NCBI GenBank assembly: GCA_937124965.1
Contig: CAKZLB010000036.1
Coordinates: 273,678 to 337,677 of the forward strand
From: an uncultured Bacteroidota bacterium
GTDB lineage: Bacteria > Bacteroidota > Bacteroidia > NS11-12g > UBA9320
Direction of reading: 5' to 3'
Length of the DNA: 64,000 nt
Positions 8,829 through 18,539 of the stretch are shown here, in pieces. Position 1 is the first letter of the stretch. Each line of letters starts with the position of its first letter. The notes below the pieces were generated by a model. It saw only the letters and a list, made by a program, of their open reading frames with translations. It was not told the origin of the DNA and searched no databases. Position numbers and translations under genes: made by a program.

Positions 8829-10154
8829 TTATCCTCCGAAATCGTCAAAAGCAACATTTTCTGGTGGTACTCCCCAATCATCTACCATTTTAAGAACAGC
8901 TTGGTTCATCAATGGAGGTCCGCAGAAGTAAAATTCGATATCTTCAGGAGCATCGTGCTTTGACAAATATTGATCAATTACTGCTTGGTGAACAAATCCT
9001 GTGAAACCATCACCTGACTCATCGTGAATGTCTGATTTTACTTTCCAGTTATCCTCTTCCATTGGTTCAGATAGAACAATGAAGAATTTAAAGTTAGGGA
9101 AATCTTTCTCAATTTTTTTGAAGTGATCTAGATAAAACAATTCACGTTTAGACCTACCACCGTACCAGTATGTTACTTTTCTACCAGTTTTTAATGTGTG
9201 AAACAAATGGAATAAATGCGATCGCATTGGAGCCATTCCTGCACCACCACCGATGTATAACATTTCAGCATCTGTCTCTTTGATAAAGAATTCACCGTAA
9301 GGACCTGAGATTGTTACTTTGTCACCAGGCTTACAACCAAAAACAAACGAAGAACAAATACCAGGATTTACATCCATCCACTTATTGTTCTTTCTATCCC
9401 AAGGAGGTGTTGCGATACGAATATTCAGCATTACAATGTTTCCTTCCGCTGGGTGATTTGCCATTGAGTATGCTCTAAAGATTGGCTCATCATTAACCAT
9501 TTTCAGATCCCATAAACCAAATTTATCCCACTCTGATTTAAAATCCATTGGATCTCTACCGTCTGCCACCAATTCTGGATGAGCGGTAATATCGATGTCT
9601 TTGAAGTCCACTGTTATTTTTGGAACATCAATTTGAATGTAACCACCAGCTTCAAAATCAAGGTTCTCACCTTCTGGAAGTTTTACAACGAATTCTTTAA
9701 TGAATGAAGCAACGTTATAGTTTTTAACAACTTCACACTCCCATTTTTTAATTCCAAAAATCTCTTCTGGAATTCCGATTTTCATATCGTTTTTAACTTT
9801 TACTTGACAAGCAAGTCTCCAGTTCTCTTTTTGCTCACTTCGTTTGATGTGGCCAGTTTCCGTAGGTAAGATGTCTCCTCCCCCTTCAAATACTTGACAT
9901 TTACACATGGCACAAGTTCCCCCTCCACCACATGCCGACGGCAAGAAAATCGACTGGTCTGTTAGTGTACTTAATAACGTAGTACCTGCAGACACTTCAA
10001 CCTCTTTTTCGCCATTTATTGTAAGCTTTACATCACCTTGGTTTACCAACCTTTTAGCCGCTACTTGCAGCATCAGAACTAGAAGCAAAATGATTGCTGC
10101 TAATGCAATAGCAGAAGTGATTATAATAGCACCGTTTATTTCTAAAAATACCAT
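8829..10154 (-). CDS. nqrF: Na+-translocating NADH:quinone reductase subunit F
   Basis: 441 residues from ATG 10154 (an ATG five codons upstream overlaps nqrE and is less likely; GGAG precedes 10154). It has one N-terminal membrane helix, then a plant-type 2Fe-2S ferredoxin domain with the Cys set [14 protein letters not shown] and a fourth Cys in RLACQVKV. An FAD-binding ferredoxin-reductase domain (RAYSMANHP) and an NADH-binding domain ([32 protein letters not shown]) follow. NqrF is the NADH entry point, passing electrons from NADH through FAD to the iron-sulfur cluster. Fifth of six nqr genes' products in the complex by function and sixth in order. Confidence 0.97.
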   Translation of the reverse strand: MVFLEINGAIIITSAIALAAIILLLVLMLQVAAKRLVNQGDVKLTINGEKEVEVSAGTTLLSTLTDQSIFLPSACGGGGTCAMCKCQVFEGGGDILPTETGHIKRSEQKENWRLACQVKVKNDMKIGIPEEIFGIKKWECEVVKNYNVASFIKEFVVKLPEGENLDFEAGGYIQIDVPKITVDFKDIDITAHPELVADGRDPMDFKSEWDKFGLWDLKMVNDEPIFRAYSMANHPAEGNIVMLNIRIATPPWDRKNNKWMDVNPGICSSFVFGCKPGDKVTISGPYGEFFIKETDAEMLYIGGGAGMAPMRSHLFHLFHTLKTGRKVTYWYGGRSKRELFYLDHFKKIEKDFPNFKFFIVLSEPMEEDNWKVKSDIHDESGDGFTGFVHQAVIDQYLSKHDAPEDIEFYFCGPPLMNQAVLKMVDDWGVPPENVAFDDFGG

Positions 10155-10158
10155 AATT

Positions 10159-10818
10159 TTATTCTCCAAATGGAAGTTTAAATCCTATAAAACTTAAAAA
10201 TGCAAAAGCCATCAATCCAACAGTGATGAACGTTATTCCTAACCCTCTTAGTCCTTTTGGTACATTCGAATAGCTTAGTTTTTCACGAATAGCCGCAAGT
10301 GCTACAACCGCTAAAAACCATCCAATTCCAGACCCTAAGCCGTAAACAACGCTTTCTCCGAAAGCAAATTCTTTTCCAGGTAAGAAAAGAGCTGCTCCTA
10401 AGATTGAACAGTTAACCGCAATAAGTGGTAAGAAAATACCCAGTGCATTATATAATGCTGGTGAGAGCTTCTCTACAACCATTTCAGTCAGCTGAACAAA
10501 TGCTGCAACTACTGCAATAAATATGATGAATTTTAAAACTTCTAAATTAACCGTTGAGAAGTCAGCAAACGAAGTCGAAACACCTAGACCATTTAACCAT
10601 GTTAAAGCGCCTTCTTTAATAATAAAGTTGTACGCTAACCAGTTCAATGGAACAGTTATCAGTAATACAAAAGTTACTGCCATTCCCAAACCTACTGCAG
10701 TGCCAATTTTCTTAGAAACTGCTAAGTACGAACACATACCTAAAAAGTAGGCAAAAATCATATTGTCGACAAAAATCGACTTGATTCCAATATTTAAATA
10801 ATTTTCTACTATACCCAT
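10159..10818 (-). CDS. nqrE: Na+-translocating NADH:quinone reductase subunit E
   Basis: 219 residues with six membrane helices, typical of NqrE. Conserved stretches include [17 protein letters not shown] at the start and [15 protein letters not shown] in the middle; their Cys residues are those that hold the membrane-embedded iron site between NqrD and NqrE. Its stop lies 4 bp before the nqrF start and its ATG 11 bp after the nqrD stop, so it is embedded in the operon. Confidence 0.97.
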   Translation of the reverse strand: MGIVENYLNIGIKSIFVDNMIFAYFLGMCSYLAVSKKIGTAVGLGMAVTFVLLITVPLNWLAYNFIIKEGALTWLNGLGVSTSFADFSTVNLEVLKFIIFIAVVAAFVQLTEMVVEKLSPALYNALGIFLPLIAVNCSILGAALFLPGKEFAFGESVVYGLGSGIGWFLAVVALAAIREKLSYSNVPKGLRGLGITFITVGLMAFAFLSFIGFKLPFGE

Positions 10819-10829
10819 GATTTTACTTT

Positions 10830-11489
10830 TTAAGCTTCTTCAGTATAACCATTTCTGGAACGTTGGAACCAGATTAATAATCCTAATACGATACATGCAC
10901 CAACTGGACTCATCATTACACCATTTCCAGGGTAACCTTCTCCTAAGATATTGAATCCGAATAGTGAACCACTTCCAAGAAGCTCTCTGAAGAAAGCCAC
11001 CGGAATAAGAATTGCGGCATAACCTAATCCGTTTCCAATTGCGTCCATTAAAGCAGGACCTGGTTTATTCGCTAATGCAAATGCCTCTAATCGACCCATA
11101 ATGATACAGTTTGTTATAATCAAACCAACAAATACAGAAAGTTGTTTGGATACATCGTAAGCATATGCTTGTAATACTTGATCAACTACAGCAACCAATG
11201 ACGCTACCACTAACAATTGTACGATAATTCTAATTCGGCCAGGTATTACATTTCTAAGTAACGAAATAGCTACGTTCGAAAATACTAATACAAATAATAC
11301 CGAAATACACATGTATAATGTCGGAATTAACTTAACTGTAACCGCCAGTGCTGAACAAACGCCAAGCACTTGAACAGTAATCGGATTATCAGCATCTAAT
11401 GGGTTTGTTATAAGTTTTCTATTTTTCTTAGAGAATAAAGGCTCTCGCTCTTTAACCACCTCTTCTACCGCTTGTGTTTCAGTGCTCAT
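10830..11489 (-). CDS. nqrD: Na+-translocating NADH:quinone reductase subunit D
   Basis: 219 residues, six membrane helices, homologous in fold to NqrE in inverted topology. [19 protein letters not shown] and [16 protein letters not shown] are diagnostic, with the two Cys that together with NqrE cysteines ligate the intramembrane iron centre. The N-terminal 30 residues are a charged cytoplasmic tail. It lies one base downstream of nqrC, tight operon spacing. Confidence 0.97.
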   Translation of the reverse strand: MSTETQAVEEVVKEREPLFSKKNRKLITNPLDADNPITVQVLGVCSALAVTVKLIPTLYMCISVLFVLVFSNVAISLLRNVIPGRIRIIVQLLVVASLVAVVDQVLQAYAYDVSKQLSVFVGLIITNCIIMGRLEAFALANKPGPALMDAIGNGLGYAAILIPVAFFRELLGSGSLFGFNILGEGYPGNGVMMSPVGACIVLGLLIWFQRSRNGYTEEA

Positions 11490-11490
11490 G

Positions 11491-12249
11491 TTATTTCTTA
11501 TTAGCGTTGATAAATGATAGATACAAGTTCATATAATTGTCAATCATATTGTTCACACCATCAGCAGTTAATGTCGCTCCCGACATACCATCCACAGCGT
11601 GAGGATTGTCAGAGTAATCGTTTCCTTCACCTTTTTTCATGGTTACTGAAACTAATTTATCTCCATCAAATATTTTCTTGTCATTTCGATACCTATCTTG
11701 AACTTTGTCCTCAGTAATACGGGCTCCTAATCCTGGAGTTTCTCCTTTATGGTCAAGGACTAACCCTTGAATAGTATTTAGGTCTTTAGCCAAAGCTACG
11801 TACCCCCATATATTGTCCCATAAACCAAAACCGTAGGTTGGCATAACGTAATAATCTACACTCGAGCCATCTTCGCTCATGATTTGATACATTGGAAGTT
11901 GAATAGTTTCACCTTCTTTTAAACTTCCGTTTTTCTCCAACTTCTTGTATTCATTTTTAAGATTTACAGAATTCGCTGCTACTCCATCAATGGTTTCACC
12001 ACTAGAATTAACAACAGACTCTTTCACTAGGTTTGAATACATCTCAGATATTTTATCTTTTTCTACATCAGATATTTTATCTCCTAACGCAGCTTTTAAG
12101 ATGAATTTCTTTCGCTCTAATTCTCTTTCTTCGTATTGTCTCTCAGCTAACGCACCTGAAACTACAGAAAGTAGAACTCCACATACAAGGATTATCAATA
12201 ATGCAAATCCGAATATATATCCGCTTGAATTTTTATTAAGCTTTGACAC
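11491..12249 (-). CDS. nqrC: Na+-translocating NADH:quinone reductase subunit C
   Basis: 252 residues: one N-terminal membrane helix (about 9-32) and a periplasmic FMN-binding domain. The covalent FMN attachment motif SGAT is at 223-226 (Thr226 predicted to carry FMN), preceded by the HAVDGM block. GETPGLGARI is also typical. Its start overlaps the nqrB 3' end by 14 bp, suggesting translational coupling. It requires the flavin transferase encoded at the end of this operon. Confidence 0.97.
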   Translation of the reverse strand: MSKLNKNSSGYIFGFALLIILVCGVLLSVVSGALAERQYEERELERKKFILKAALGDKISDVEKDKISEMYSNLVKESVVNSSGETIDGVAANSVNLKNEYKKLEKNGSLKEGETIQLPMYQIMSEDGSSVDYYVMPTYGFGLWDNIWGYVALAKDLNTIQGLVLDHKGETPGLGARITEDKVQDRYRNDKKIFDGDKLVSVTMKKGEGNDYSDNPHAVDGMSGATLTADGVNNMIDNYMNLYLSFINANKK

Positions 12250-13384
12250 GACTCAATCTTCTTTTAATGTTAGACTTAACTACATAATTATCTACCAAAG
12301 GAGCCATTACGTTCATAAACAAAATTGCGAACATAATTCCTTCTGGATATGCAGGGTTGAATACTCTAATCAACACTGTTAAAACACCTATTAAAGCTCC
12401 ATAAATCCATTTACCCATCGTTGTATGAGCAGCTGAAACTGGATCTGTTGCCATAAAAACAGCTCCGAAAGCAAAACCGCCAATAATTAAATGTTGGTAG
12501 GCTGGCAATTCATAATATGGATTTCCTCCAATCATATTTAGGATTAGTCCCATTCCCAATGCACCTAGAACAGTCGACAGCATTATTCGCCAACTTCCGA
12601 TACCAGTTACAATTAAGAATGCAGCTCCTATCAAACACATCAGAGCCGATGTTTCTCCAACACTACCAGGAATCAACCCGATAAATGAATCCATCGCACT
12701 TACTGTGTATTCGTTACCTGCACCTAATTCACCAAGAGCAGTTGCTCCTGATGACGCATCAACCAAACCTTCTTTAATTCCTGAAACCCAAATATCTCCA
12801 GCCATTTCAACTGGGTATGCGATATAAAGGAATACTCGTGACGTCAGTGCTGGGTTTAAGATATTCATCCCTGTACCGCCAAACACCTCTTTACCAATAA
12901 TTACTGCAAATGCCGTAGAAACCGCGACCATCCACAATGGGATGTCGGCAGGTACAATTAATGGAATTAACATACCAGAAACTAAGAATCCTTCGTTTAC
13001 TGGATGACCATTTACTTGACAAAATGCAAACTCAATTCCCAGACCAACGATATACGAAACCGCAATAATTGGTAAAACCTTCAATGCACCAAACAGGAAA
13101 CAATCAATGAAAGTATGCGCTTCAGGCGTAACCAAGTTTGAATAATGTTGATATCCAACATTATAAATCCCAAAAAGCAACGCTGGAATTAAGGCGATAA
13201 TGACAAAGAACATTGTTCTTTTCAAATCAATTCCATCTCGTATGTGTGAACCTGACTTTGTAGTGTGGTTCGGCACAAACATAAATGTCTCTATCGCATC
13301 AAAACTAGAATGCAAGAAGTAAAGTTTGCCTCCTTTCTCAAAGTTTGGCTTAACTTTATCTAAAGTATCTCTTAAAAACTTCAT
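12236..13384 (-). CDS. nqrB: Na+-translocating NADH:quinone reductase subunit B
   Basis: 382 residues with about ten membrane helices, the main Na+-conducting and riboflavin-binding subunit. The FMN attachment motif SGAT is visible at 212-215 in DASSGATALGE (Thr215). Other family blocks are VNEGFLVSGMLIPL, GKEVFGGTGMNILNPAL and FMATDPVSAAHT. The gene lies 17 bp downstream of nqrA and overlaps nqrC. Confidence 0.97.
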   Translation of the reverse strand: MKFLRDTLDKVKPNFEKGGKLYFLHSSFDAIETFMFVPNHTTKSGSHIRDGIDLKRTMFFVIIALIPALLFGIYNVGYQHYSNLVTPEAHTFIDCFLFGALKVLPIIAVSYIVGLGIEFAFCQVNGHPVNEGFLVSGMLIPLIVPADIPLWMVAVSTAFAVIIGKEVFGGTGMNILNPALTSRVFLYIAYPVEMAGDIWVSGIKEGLVDASSGATALGELGAGNEYTVSAMDSFIGLIPGSVGETSALMCLIGAAFLIVTGIGSWRIMLSTVLGALGMGLILNMIGGNPYYELPAYQHLIIGGFAFGAVFMATDPVSAAHTTMGKWIYGALIGVLTVLIRVFNPAYPEGIMFAILFMNVMAPLVDNYVVKSNIKRRLSRVKA

Positions 13385-13401
13385 TTTCTAATGCTCAATT
13401 A

Positions 13402-14745
13402 TTAACTCTCTAGTGCCATTAACTCTAAACCACCTTTTAAAATCTTTTGTACATCGATTTTTGACGTACAAACAAACTCACATAGTGCTAAGTCTTCTTC
13501 AATAACTTCATAGATACCAAGATTCTCCATAGCCTCTAAATCCTCAGCCAAAATTGACTTAAGCAATTGAACAGGCATAACGTCCATTGGTAAAACTTTC
13601 TCATACTGACCCGTCATTACAAATGCTCTTTCTTCACCATGAGGATTTGTATTTGCAACAAATGTCTTTTTCAAAAACTTTGAAATAGGCAGTGAGTTAC
13701 TTACCGTTGGTCTAGCATATGACGGGAATAACCATCCCATAAACTCATAGTGATTACCTTCAGGTATTGCAGATATCATATGATCAAAATGGCCAAGATA
13801 ACCGTTAGAACCAATGTTGGAACCTGTTAACACGTTTCCACTTATCACTCGTGGGTTTTCACCTTTCAAATTATCGGCAAACAATGATTCAACATTTACC
13901 CCTACAATAGTTTGAATATATTGTGGATTACTTAACTCAGACCCTACTAAGGCAACCTTTTGAGTCAAATCCACTTTACCAGATGACAACAGTCTTCCAA
14001 TAAAAACGACGTGTTGCGGATTAATAGTCCAAACAACATCACCTTTATTTATAGGGTCAATGTGGTGAATTTGAACACCAACCAAACCAGCTGGATGAGC
14101 ACCGCTAAAGGATGTGACTTCAACACCACCTACGTTGGTAAACATAGAAGCGTTTGAGTCATTTGCTCTCACATTAAGATGCACCTTACCAGTGGTTAAG
14201 ACTCTTAGAGCCTCTATACCCTGTTTAAATGCAGCCTCGTCTTCGCTTAAGCTAAAGTTGTAATCAACACCTAGAGGCGCTGAGTCAAAACACGATATGT
14301 GAATTGCTTTTGGCTCTGCGCTAGGATCGGCGATAACACCATATGGACGCTGAACTAGATATGTCCACAACCCTGACTCGAGTAGCAATGACTTAACATT
14401 CTCTTTATCCAATGATGAAGGGATGTTAAAAGATTTGTACTGGATTTCAGAATCTGCTAAGATTCGAATCTCTTGAATAGCTCTTCTCTCACCTCTCACG
14501 ACTTCAGCAACTTCACCACTCACTGGAGCAGTAAACTTGATGTCAGAGTTTGTTTTATCGAAAAATAAAACATCTCCCGCCTTAACCTCCTCGCCCGCTT
14601 TCACAGCAAGTTTTGGAACAAGGGTTTTAAAATCGGTAGGTTTAATGGCAAATGAGCTTGATAACGTTCTAGCGGCCACAGTTTTTTCTGCTGCACCAAC
14701 CAAACTAATATCCTTGCCTTTTCTAATCTTTATAACTTTACTCAT
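13402..14745 (-). CDS. nqrA: Na+-translocating NADH:quinone reductase subunit A
   Basis: 447 residues from ATG 14745, which gives the canonical start MSKVIKIRKGKDI; a further in-frame start upstream at 14766 is unlikely because the -7 box lies at 14774-14781. NqrA is the peripheral cytoplasmic subunit without cofactors, at the quinone-reducing side of the complex. Recognisable blocks are KAGDVLFFDK, GEVAEVVRGERRAI and HPAGLVGVQIHHIDP. First gene of the nqrABCDEF-apbE operon. Confidence 0.97.
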   Translation of the reverse strand: MSKVIKIRKGKDISLVGAAEKTVAARTLSSSFAIKPTDFKTLVPKLAVKAGEEVKAGDVLFFDKTNSDIKFTAPVSGEVAEVVRGERRAIQEIRILADSEIQYKSFNIPSSLDKENVKSLLLESGLWTYLVQRPYGVIADPSAEPKAIHISCFDSAPLGVDYNFSLSEDEAAFKQGIEALRVLTTGKVHLNVRANDSNASMFTNVGGVEVTSFSGAHPAGLVGVQIHHIDPINKGDVVWTINPQHVVFIGRLLSSGKVDLTQKVALVGSELSNPQYIQTIVGVNVESLFADNLKGENPRVISGNVLTGSNIGSNGYLGHFDHMISAIPEGNHYEFMGWLFPSYARPTVSNSLPISKFLKKTFVANTNPHGEERAFVMTGQYEKVLPMDVMPVQLLKSILAEDLEAMENLGIYEVIEEDLALCEFVCTSKIDVQKILKGGLELMALES

Positions 14746-14773
14746 TGCAATAAATGCGTTTTGCAAACGGCTG

Positions 14774-14808
14774 CAAAATTAGTGTTTTGACGGTATGATT
14801 ATAATCAT
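14774..14808 (-). promoter_or_regulatory. nqr operon promoter (-7 box) with 14-bp palindrome
   Basis: On the minus strand TAATTTTG (14781-14774) matches the TAnnTTTG -7 box, 28 bases upstream of the nqrA ATG. Just upstream of it is a perfect 14-bp palindrome, ATGATTATAATCAT (14795-14808), which covers the spacer/-33 zone where no clear TTG is seen. It could be an operator; the binding protein is unknown. Confidence 0.5.
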
Positions 14809-14892
14809 TAAACCATTTTTTAATCACATTTAATTAAGCTGCGTTGTGCTAAACACCTTGTACATGCCAACTTATTCAAAGTTTCAGGCTAT

Positions 14893-16086
14893 TTAGAATG
14901 ATTCTACTCTCTTTTTTTGCTTGAGAAAGGCTCGAATTATAACTACTAGCGCTAAAACAGAACAACTCAGAGTAAAGAGAAATGCATTGTGAATTTGATC
15001 TGCATGGTTATCGTATATTTTAGCCGGAACAACTGCACCGATAATTATACCGATTTCTAAGAAAATAAATAATGTAGATATTCCTCGTCCAATAAACTTC
15101 TGATTGCCGTTGTCTATCGTCCACGCAAATAACGTTGGTGAATTTATACCCGTGGAAATACCAAAAATAGCAGCTGACGCAAACAGCATTGTTACGGATT
15201 GTGCGGAAATCAACATGATGTTTGCACTAACTAAAAAGGCTATTCCAACAAGAAGTACTATTTCTCGTCCAAATTTATCACTCAACTTCCCACTTAACAC
15301 TCGAATAAATAAAGAGGTTACAGTTACTACAGTGAAGTAATAGCCATTTTTAACAACACCGAACTGTTTACAATAATCAGGTATGAGTGTTAGTAATGCA
15401 CCGAAAGTGACAACACTAAGCGTCATTATTACCCCTTGAGTGAGAACCCGAGGTTCGATGATTTCGGCTTGCTTCAATTTAAGCATTGACCAAGAAAACG
15501 ACTGAACATTTTTAACCGTCTCTGTTAGTTTTATGGTTGGAATTAATGCTAGAAATGCCATAAACCCACCAACAATAAACATTGTTTGATTGCCATAGGT
15601 AACACCAACTTCACTTCCCAATGCTGGGCCCATACTCATTCCAAGATTACCTGCCATTCCTACAACGCCCATCGCTTCACCTCGTTTGTGAATCGGGACT
15701 ATGTCTGAAACCATAGCCGTTGTTGCCGTAGGTGTGAAGCCTGCGCAAATACCGTGTAAAAATCTAAGTGCTAAAAAAGACGTCACCCCATGAACTAGTG
15801 GATATCCAAAAGAAACGACAATAGAAACGCCTATGCCAAACAACATGATGGGTTTACGTCCAACATGATCAATTAGTTTTCCGCTAAATGGACGAGATAC
15901 AAGAGCACTCAGAGCAAAAGCTCCTATTATTAGTCCTTTGTAATCTTCCCCACCTAAACTGGTTATAAACTCTGGTAACTGTGGAATTATTAAATTAAAG
16001 CTAAAAAAGAAACTAAATACGACTGCATTTAATATCCAAAAATCTTTAGAAAACCCTAACCAGCTATTCTCTTCACTCGCAACCAT
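14893..16086 (-). CDS. MFS transporter
   Basis: 397 residues with 12 predicted membrane helices. The MFS motif A is seen between helices 2 and 3 as GKLIDHVGRKPIMLFG, and a second copy between helices 8 and 9 as GKLSDKFGREIVLL. The RFLHGICAGFTPTA and GMAGNLGMSMGPALG blocks resemble drug/metabolite efflux permeases. Substrate cannot be told. It stands between the nqr operon and a small gene whose terminator overlaps its 5' region, so it must start from a promoter near that terminator or by read-through. Confidence 0.9.
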   Translation of the reverse strand: MVASEENSWLGFSKDFWILNAVVFSFFFSFNLIIPQLPEFITSLGGEDYKGLIIGAFALSALVSRPFSGKLIDHVGRKPIMLFGIGVSIVVSFGYPLVHGVTSFLALRFLHGICAGFTPTATTAMVSDIVPIHKRGEAMGVVGMAGNLGMSMGPALGSEVGVTYGNQTMFIVGGFMAFLALIPTIKLTETVKNVQSFSWSMLKLKQAEIIEPRVLTQGVIMTLSVVTFGALLTLIPDYCKQFGVVKNGYYFTVVTVTSLFIRVLSGKLSDKFGREIVLLVGIAFLVSANIMLISAQSVTMLFASAAIFGISTGINSPTLFAWTIDNGNQKFIGRGISTLFIFLEIGIIIGAVVPAKIYDNHADQIHNAFLFTLSCSVLALVVIIRAFLKQKKRVESF

Positions 16087-16093
16087 AAAATAA

Positions 16094-16121
16094 AAAAGGG
16101 CACTCGAAGAAGTGCCCTTTT
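16094..16121 (-). terminator. Rho-independent terminator after the small basic protein gene
   Basis: AAAAGGGCACT (16094-16104) pairs with AGTGCCCTTTT (16111-16121) around a 6-nt loop. On the minus strand it is followed by a T-rich run. It lies 21 bp after the stop of the gene at 16142-16375 and immediately before the MFS start codon, so it insulates the MFS gene from upstream transcription. Confidence 0.85.
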
Positions 16122-16141
16122 AGGAATATCTTTCGTTTTGA

Positions 16142-16375
16142 TTAATTGAGACTAACCTTCTCATATTTTTTTCCATCCCAATATCCTAAAAACTCTACGT
16201 GCTGCTTTGAATGTTTCAATAACAACTTAATTTCAGGTATTGTATCACGACTTATTAATACATTATTGTTCGTATTATTCATAGAGTTATGAACTTTAAC
16301 TAATACATAATATGCCTTCCTTTTTTCTACCGGTTTGGTAGCCGGTCTACCCTGTTTCTTTTTCTTATCCGTCAT
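16142..16375 (-). CDS. Small basic protein, unknown function
   Basis: 77 codons from ATG 16375. The N-terminal 20 residues are very basic and include KKKKQGRPATKPVEKRK, an AT-hook-like GRP core. The rest is a compact mixed alpha/beta segment (YYVLVKVHNS, LISRDTIPEIKLLLK, VEFLGYWDGKKYEKV). I do not recognise the family. It has its own terminator and probable promoter, so it is likely expressed as a single gene. Nucleic-acid binding is possible from the basic tail but not shown. Confidence 0.68.
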   Translation of the reverse strand: MTDKKKKQGRPATKPVEKRKAYYVLVKVHNSMNNTNNNVLISRDTIPEIKLLLKHSKQHVEFLGYWDGKKYEKVSLN

Positions 16376-16436
16376 AGCCAATTATTGTTGAGGTGTATAA
16401 CAACTCTTCAACACAAGTTAATTTTTTAAAATCCTT

Positions 16437-16456
16437 GCAAACATATGCAAGTTTGC
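16437..16456 (-). promoter_or_regulatory. Probable promoter with inverted repeat for the small basic protein gene
   Basis: An inverted repeat GCAAAC (16437-16442) and GTTTGC (16451-16456) overlaps TATGTTTG on the minus strand (16445-16438), a match to the TAnnTTTG -7 box. A second match, TATTTTTG, lies at 16464-16457. The predicted transcript start is about 55 bases before the ATG at 16375. The overlap of inverted repeat and -7 box suggests a repressor site (inference). Confidence 0.42.
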
Positions 16457-16496
16457 CAAAAATAAAAGTTAATGTAAATTTATCTGAGTTATAACA

Positions 16497-16967
16497 TCAA
16501 TCGTTGTGATAAGGTTCACCATTCAGAATGCTAAATCCTCGATAAATTTGTTCAACAAGTAACAAACGAACCATTTGATGGTTTAGTGTCATTTTCGACA
16601 AAGAAACCATTGTGTTCATCCGACTGTATAGTAGTTGATTAAAACCAAAGGCACCGCCAACTACAAAAGCGATGTCCGCATTATCAATAGTCCAAGTATT
16701 TATCTTTTTTGAAAAATCTCTACTTGAAAATTCTTTTCCTTTTTCATCTAGTCCAATTACAAATGTATTTGGTTTCAATTCCGCCAAGAAAGCTTCAGCC
16801 TCCAAACGTTTTAAATCGTCCACTGATTTAAAACTCTTTTTTCGAACATCATTCAATTCAATCCACTGAATTCTTGCGTACTTTGAAATTCTTTGGAGGT
16901 ATTTATCTATTTCACCAAGAAGGTACTTCTCTTTGGTTTTACCAATACTAAGAACTTTAATCGCCAC
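16497..16967 (-). CDS. rlmH: 23S rRNA (pseudouridine1915-N3)-methyltransferase RlmH
   Basis: 156 residues, exact family size. RlmH is a SPOUT methyltransferase that methylates pseudouridine 1915 in helix 69 of 23S rRNA. The knot-forming SAM site is visible as FVVGGAFGF, and the C-terminal block is MTLNHQMVRLLLVEQIYRGFSILNGEPYH. The N-terminus MAIKVLSIGKTK is canonical. It is 11 bp downstream of rng on the same strand. Confidence 0.97.
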   Translation of the reverse strand: MAIKVLSIGKTKEKYLLGEIDKYLQRISKYARIQWIELNDVRKKSFKSVDDLKRLEAEAFLAELKPNTFVIGLDEKGKEFSSRDFSKKINTWTIDNADIAFVVGGAFGFNQLLYSRMNTMVSLSKMTLNHQMVRLLLVEQIYRGFSILNGEPYHND

Positions 16968-16978
16968 AGAATTGGATA

Positions 16979-18529
16979 TTAAACCTGAATTTCTTCATCG
17001 TTTGCATCAAAAAAATGATACTCGCCATAATGGTAGTTGGCGTCTGCCGTCACTTTCACTTTTATTTTATGCTTTAGAAACCATTTCCATGGTTTCCCAA
17101 TAATTCCTTTAGTTAAATAAGCCTCAACAAATGGATGTGCAACTAATTCTAACTTCTTTGGTTTAGAAAAACTCAATATTTGATCAAGTTTGTGTTCAAT
17201 TTCATCAGTTAGCAGAATTGAAGCTTCTACAGTCCCTTCACCTTTACACATTGGACACGTTTCTGCCGTGGTGATGTTTGTCTCTGGCCGCACTCTTTGT
17301 CGAGTAATCTGAACTAGTCCAAACTTACTCATTGGAAGAATTGTATGTTTGGCTGGATCATCATCCATAGCCTTTTTCAATTCTGAAAGCAATGTTTTTT
17401 TGTGAGCAGGATTTCTTAAATCGATAAAATCAATAACAATAATACCGCCCATATCACGCAAACGTAACTGACGCGCTATTTCCTTTGCCGATTCAACGTT
17501 TACATTTAACGCGTAGTCTGCAACATCGTTATTTCTATTTTGTCGGTTCCCACTGTTTACGTCAATAACGTGAAGAGCTTCTGTATGCTCGATAATCAGA
17601 TACGGTCCACCTTGCATGGCCACTGATTTTCCGAATGACATTTTAATCTGCTTGTCGACTCCAAACTGCGAGAATATTGGCTCTTTACCTTTGTAAAGTT
17701 TCAACACTTTTACCAACTCAGGAGATATTGTTTCCAAGAATTGTTTTAACTCTCCATGAAACTTAGCATCGTTTGTCACGATGGCAGTAAACTCTTTACT
17801 AAGCATGTCACGCAGCACCATATGACTGCGACTATCCTCACCTAATATTAATTCTCCTGGCTTGGCCGACTTTAAGTTGGTGATGACTAAATCCCACTTT
17901 TCTTGTAATTGGATTAAGTCACGATGAAGTTCTTGAACTGTTTTCCCTTCAGCAGCAGTTCTACAAATAAGACCGTAGTTCGTGCCTTTGAGGCTTTGTG
18001 TTAGATTTTTGAGGCGATTTCTCTCCTCTGCACTTTCAATTTTTTTTGAAACTGTTATGGAATTAATAAACGGGACAAGTATAAAATACTTACCAGCAAT
18101 TGAGATTTCCGTACTCAATTTGGGCCCCTTAGATGAGATAGGTTCTTTTGCAACCTGAACAAGAATTTTCTGACCCTTTCTTAAGACGTCCGTTATTTTA
18201 CCTGTTTTTAAGGTATCCGGTTCAATCTTAAATTTTGTCAAATCACCAGACTTGATGCCACCCTGGACCGCTCCATTGGTTAGCTTTACTAGTGATCTGA
18301 TTTTTGGCCCGAGATCCTGATAATGTAGGAATGCATCTCGATGATACCCAACATCTACAAATGTAGCGTTAAGCTCTTGTTTAAATTTTTTTATTACACC
18401 AAGGTATAGGTCACCAACTGAAAATCGTGAAGCAAAATCTTCTTCGTGAAGTTCAACTAGTCGTTTGTCTTGAAGTAATGCAATTCTCTCACCCGCAGAG
18501 CTGAAATCAATAATCAACTCATTTGACAC
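16979..18529 (-). CDS. rng: Ribonuclease G/E family endoribonuclease
   Basis: 516 residues. N-terminal S1 RNA-binding domain (about 38-130, with VGDLYLGVIKKF and ATFVDVGYHRDAFLH), then the RNase H-like/DNase I-like catalytic core. The metal-binding aspartates are in VIDVNSG and IVIDFIDLRN, and the zinc link is CPMCKGEG. Short form without the C-terminal degradosome scaffold, hence RNase G-like. It processes 16S rRNA 5' ends and mRNA. It lies between a small ribosomal-type protein gene and rlmH, a translation-linked cluster. Confidence 0.95.
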   Translation of the reverse strand: MSNELIIDFSSAGERIALLQDKRLVELHEEDFASRFSVGDLYLGVIKKFKQELNATFVDVGYHRDAFLHYQDLGPKIRSLVKLTNGAVQGGIKSGDLTKFKIEPDTLKTGKITDVLRKGQKILVQVAKEPISSKGPKLSTEISIAGKYFILVPFINSITVSKKIESAEERNRLKNLTQSLKGTNYGLICRTAAEGKTVQELHRDLIQLQEKWDLVITNLKSAKPGELILGEDSRSHMVLRDMLSKEFTAIVTNDAKFHGELKQFLETISPELVKVLKLYKGKEPIFSQFGVDKQIKMSFGKSVAMQGGPYLIIEHTEALHVIDVNSGNRQNRNNDVADYALNVNVESAKEIARQLRLRDMGGIIVIDFIDLRNPAHKKTLLSELKKAMDDDPAKHTILPMSKFGLVQITRQRVRPETNITTAETCPMCKGEGTVEASILLTDEIEHKLDQILSFSKPKKLELVAHPFVEAYLTKGIIGKPWKWFLKHKIKVKVTADANYHYGEYHFFDANDEEIQV

Positions 18530-18539
18530 AGGCTAGATA

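Noticed and set aside
8824..8881. Longer apbE start at 8881 overlapping nqrF
   Set aside because: The added residues are nqrF codons in another frame. ATG 8824 has GGAGG before it and starts a proper lipoprotein signal.
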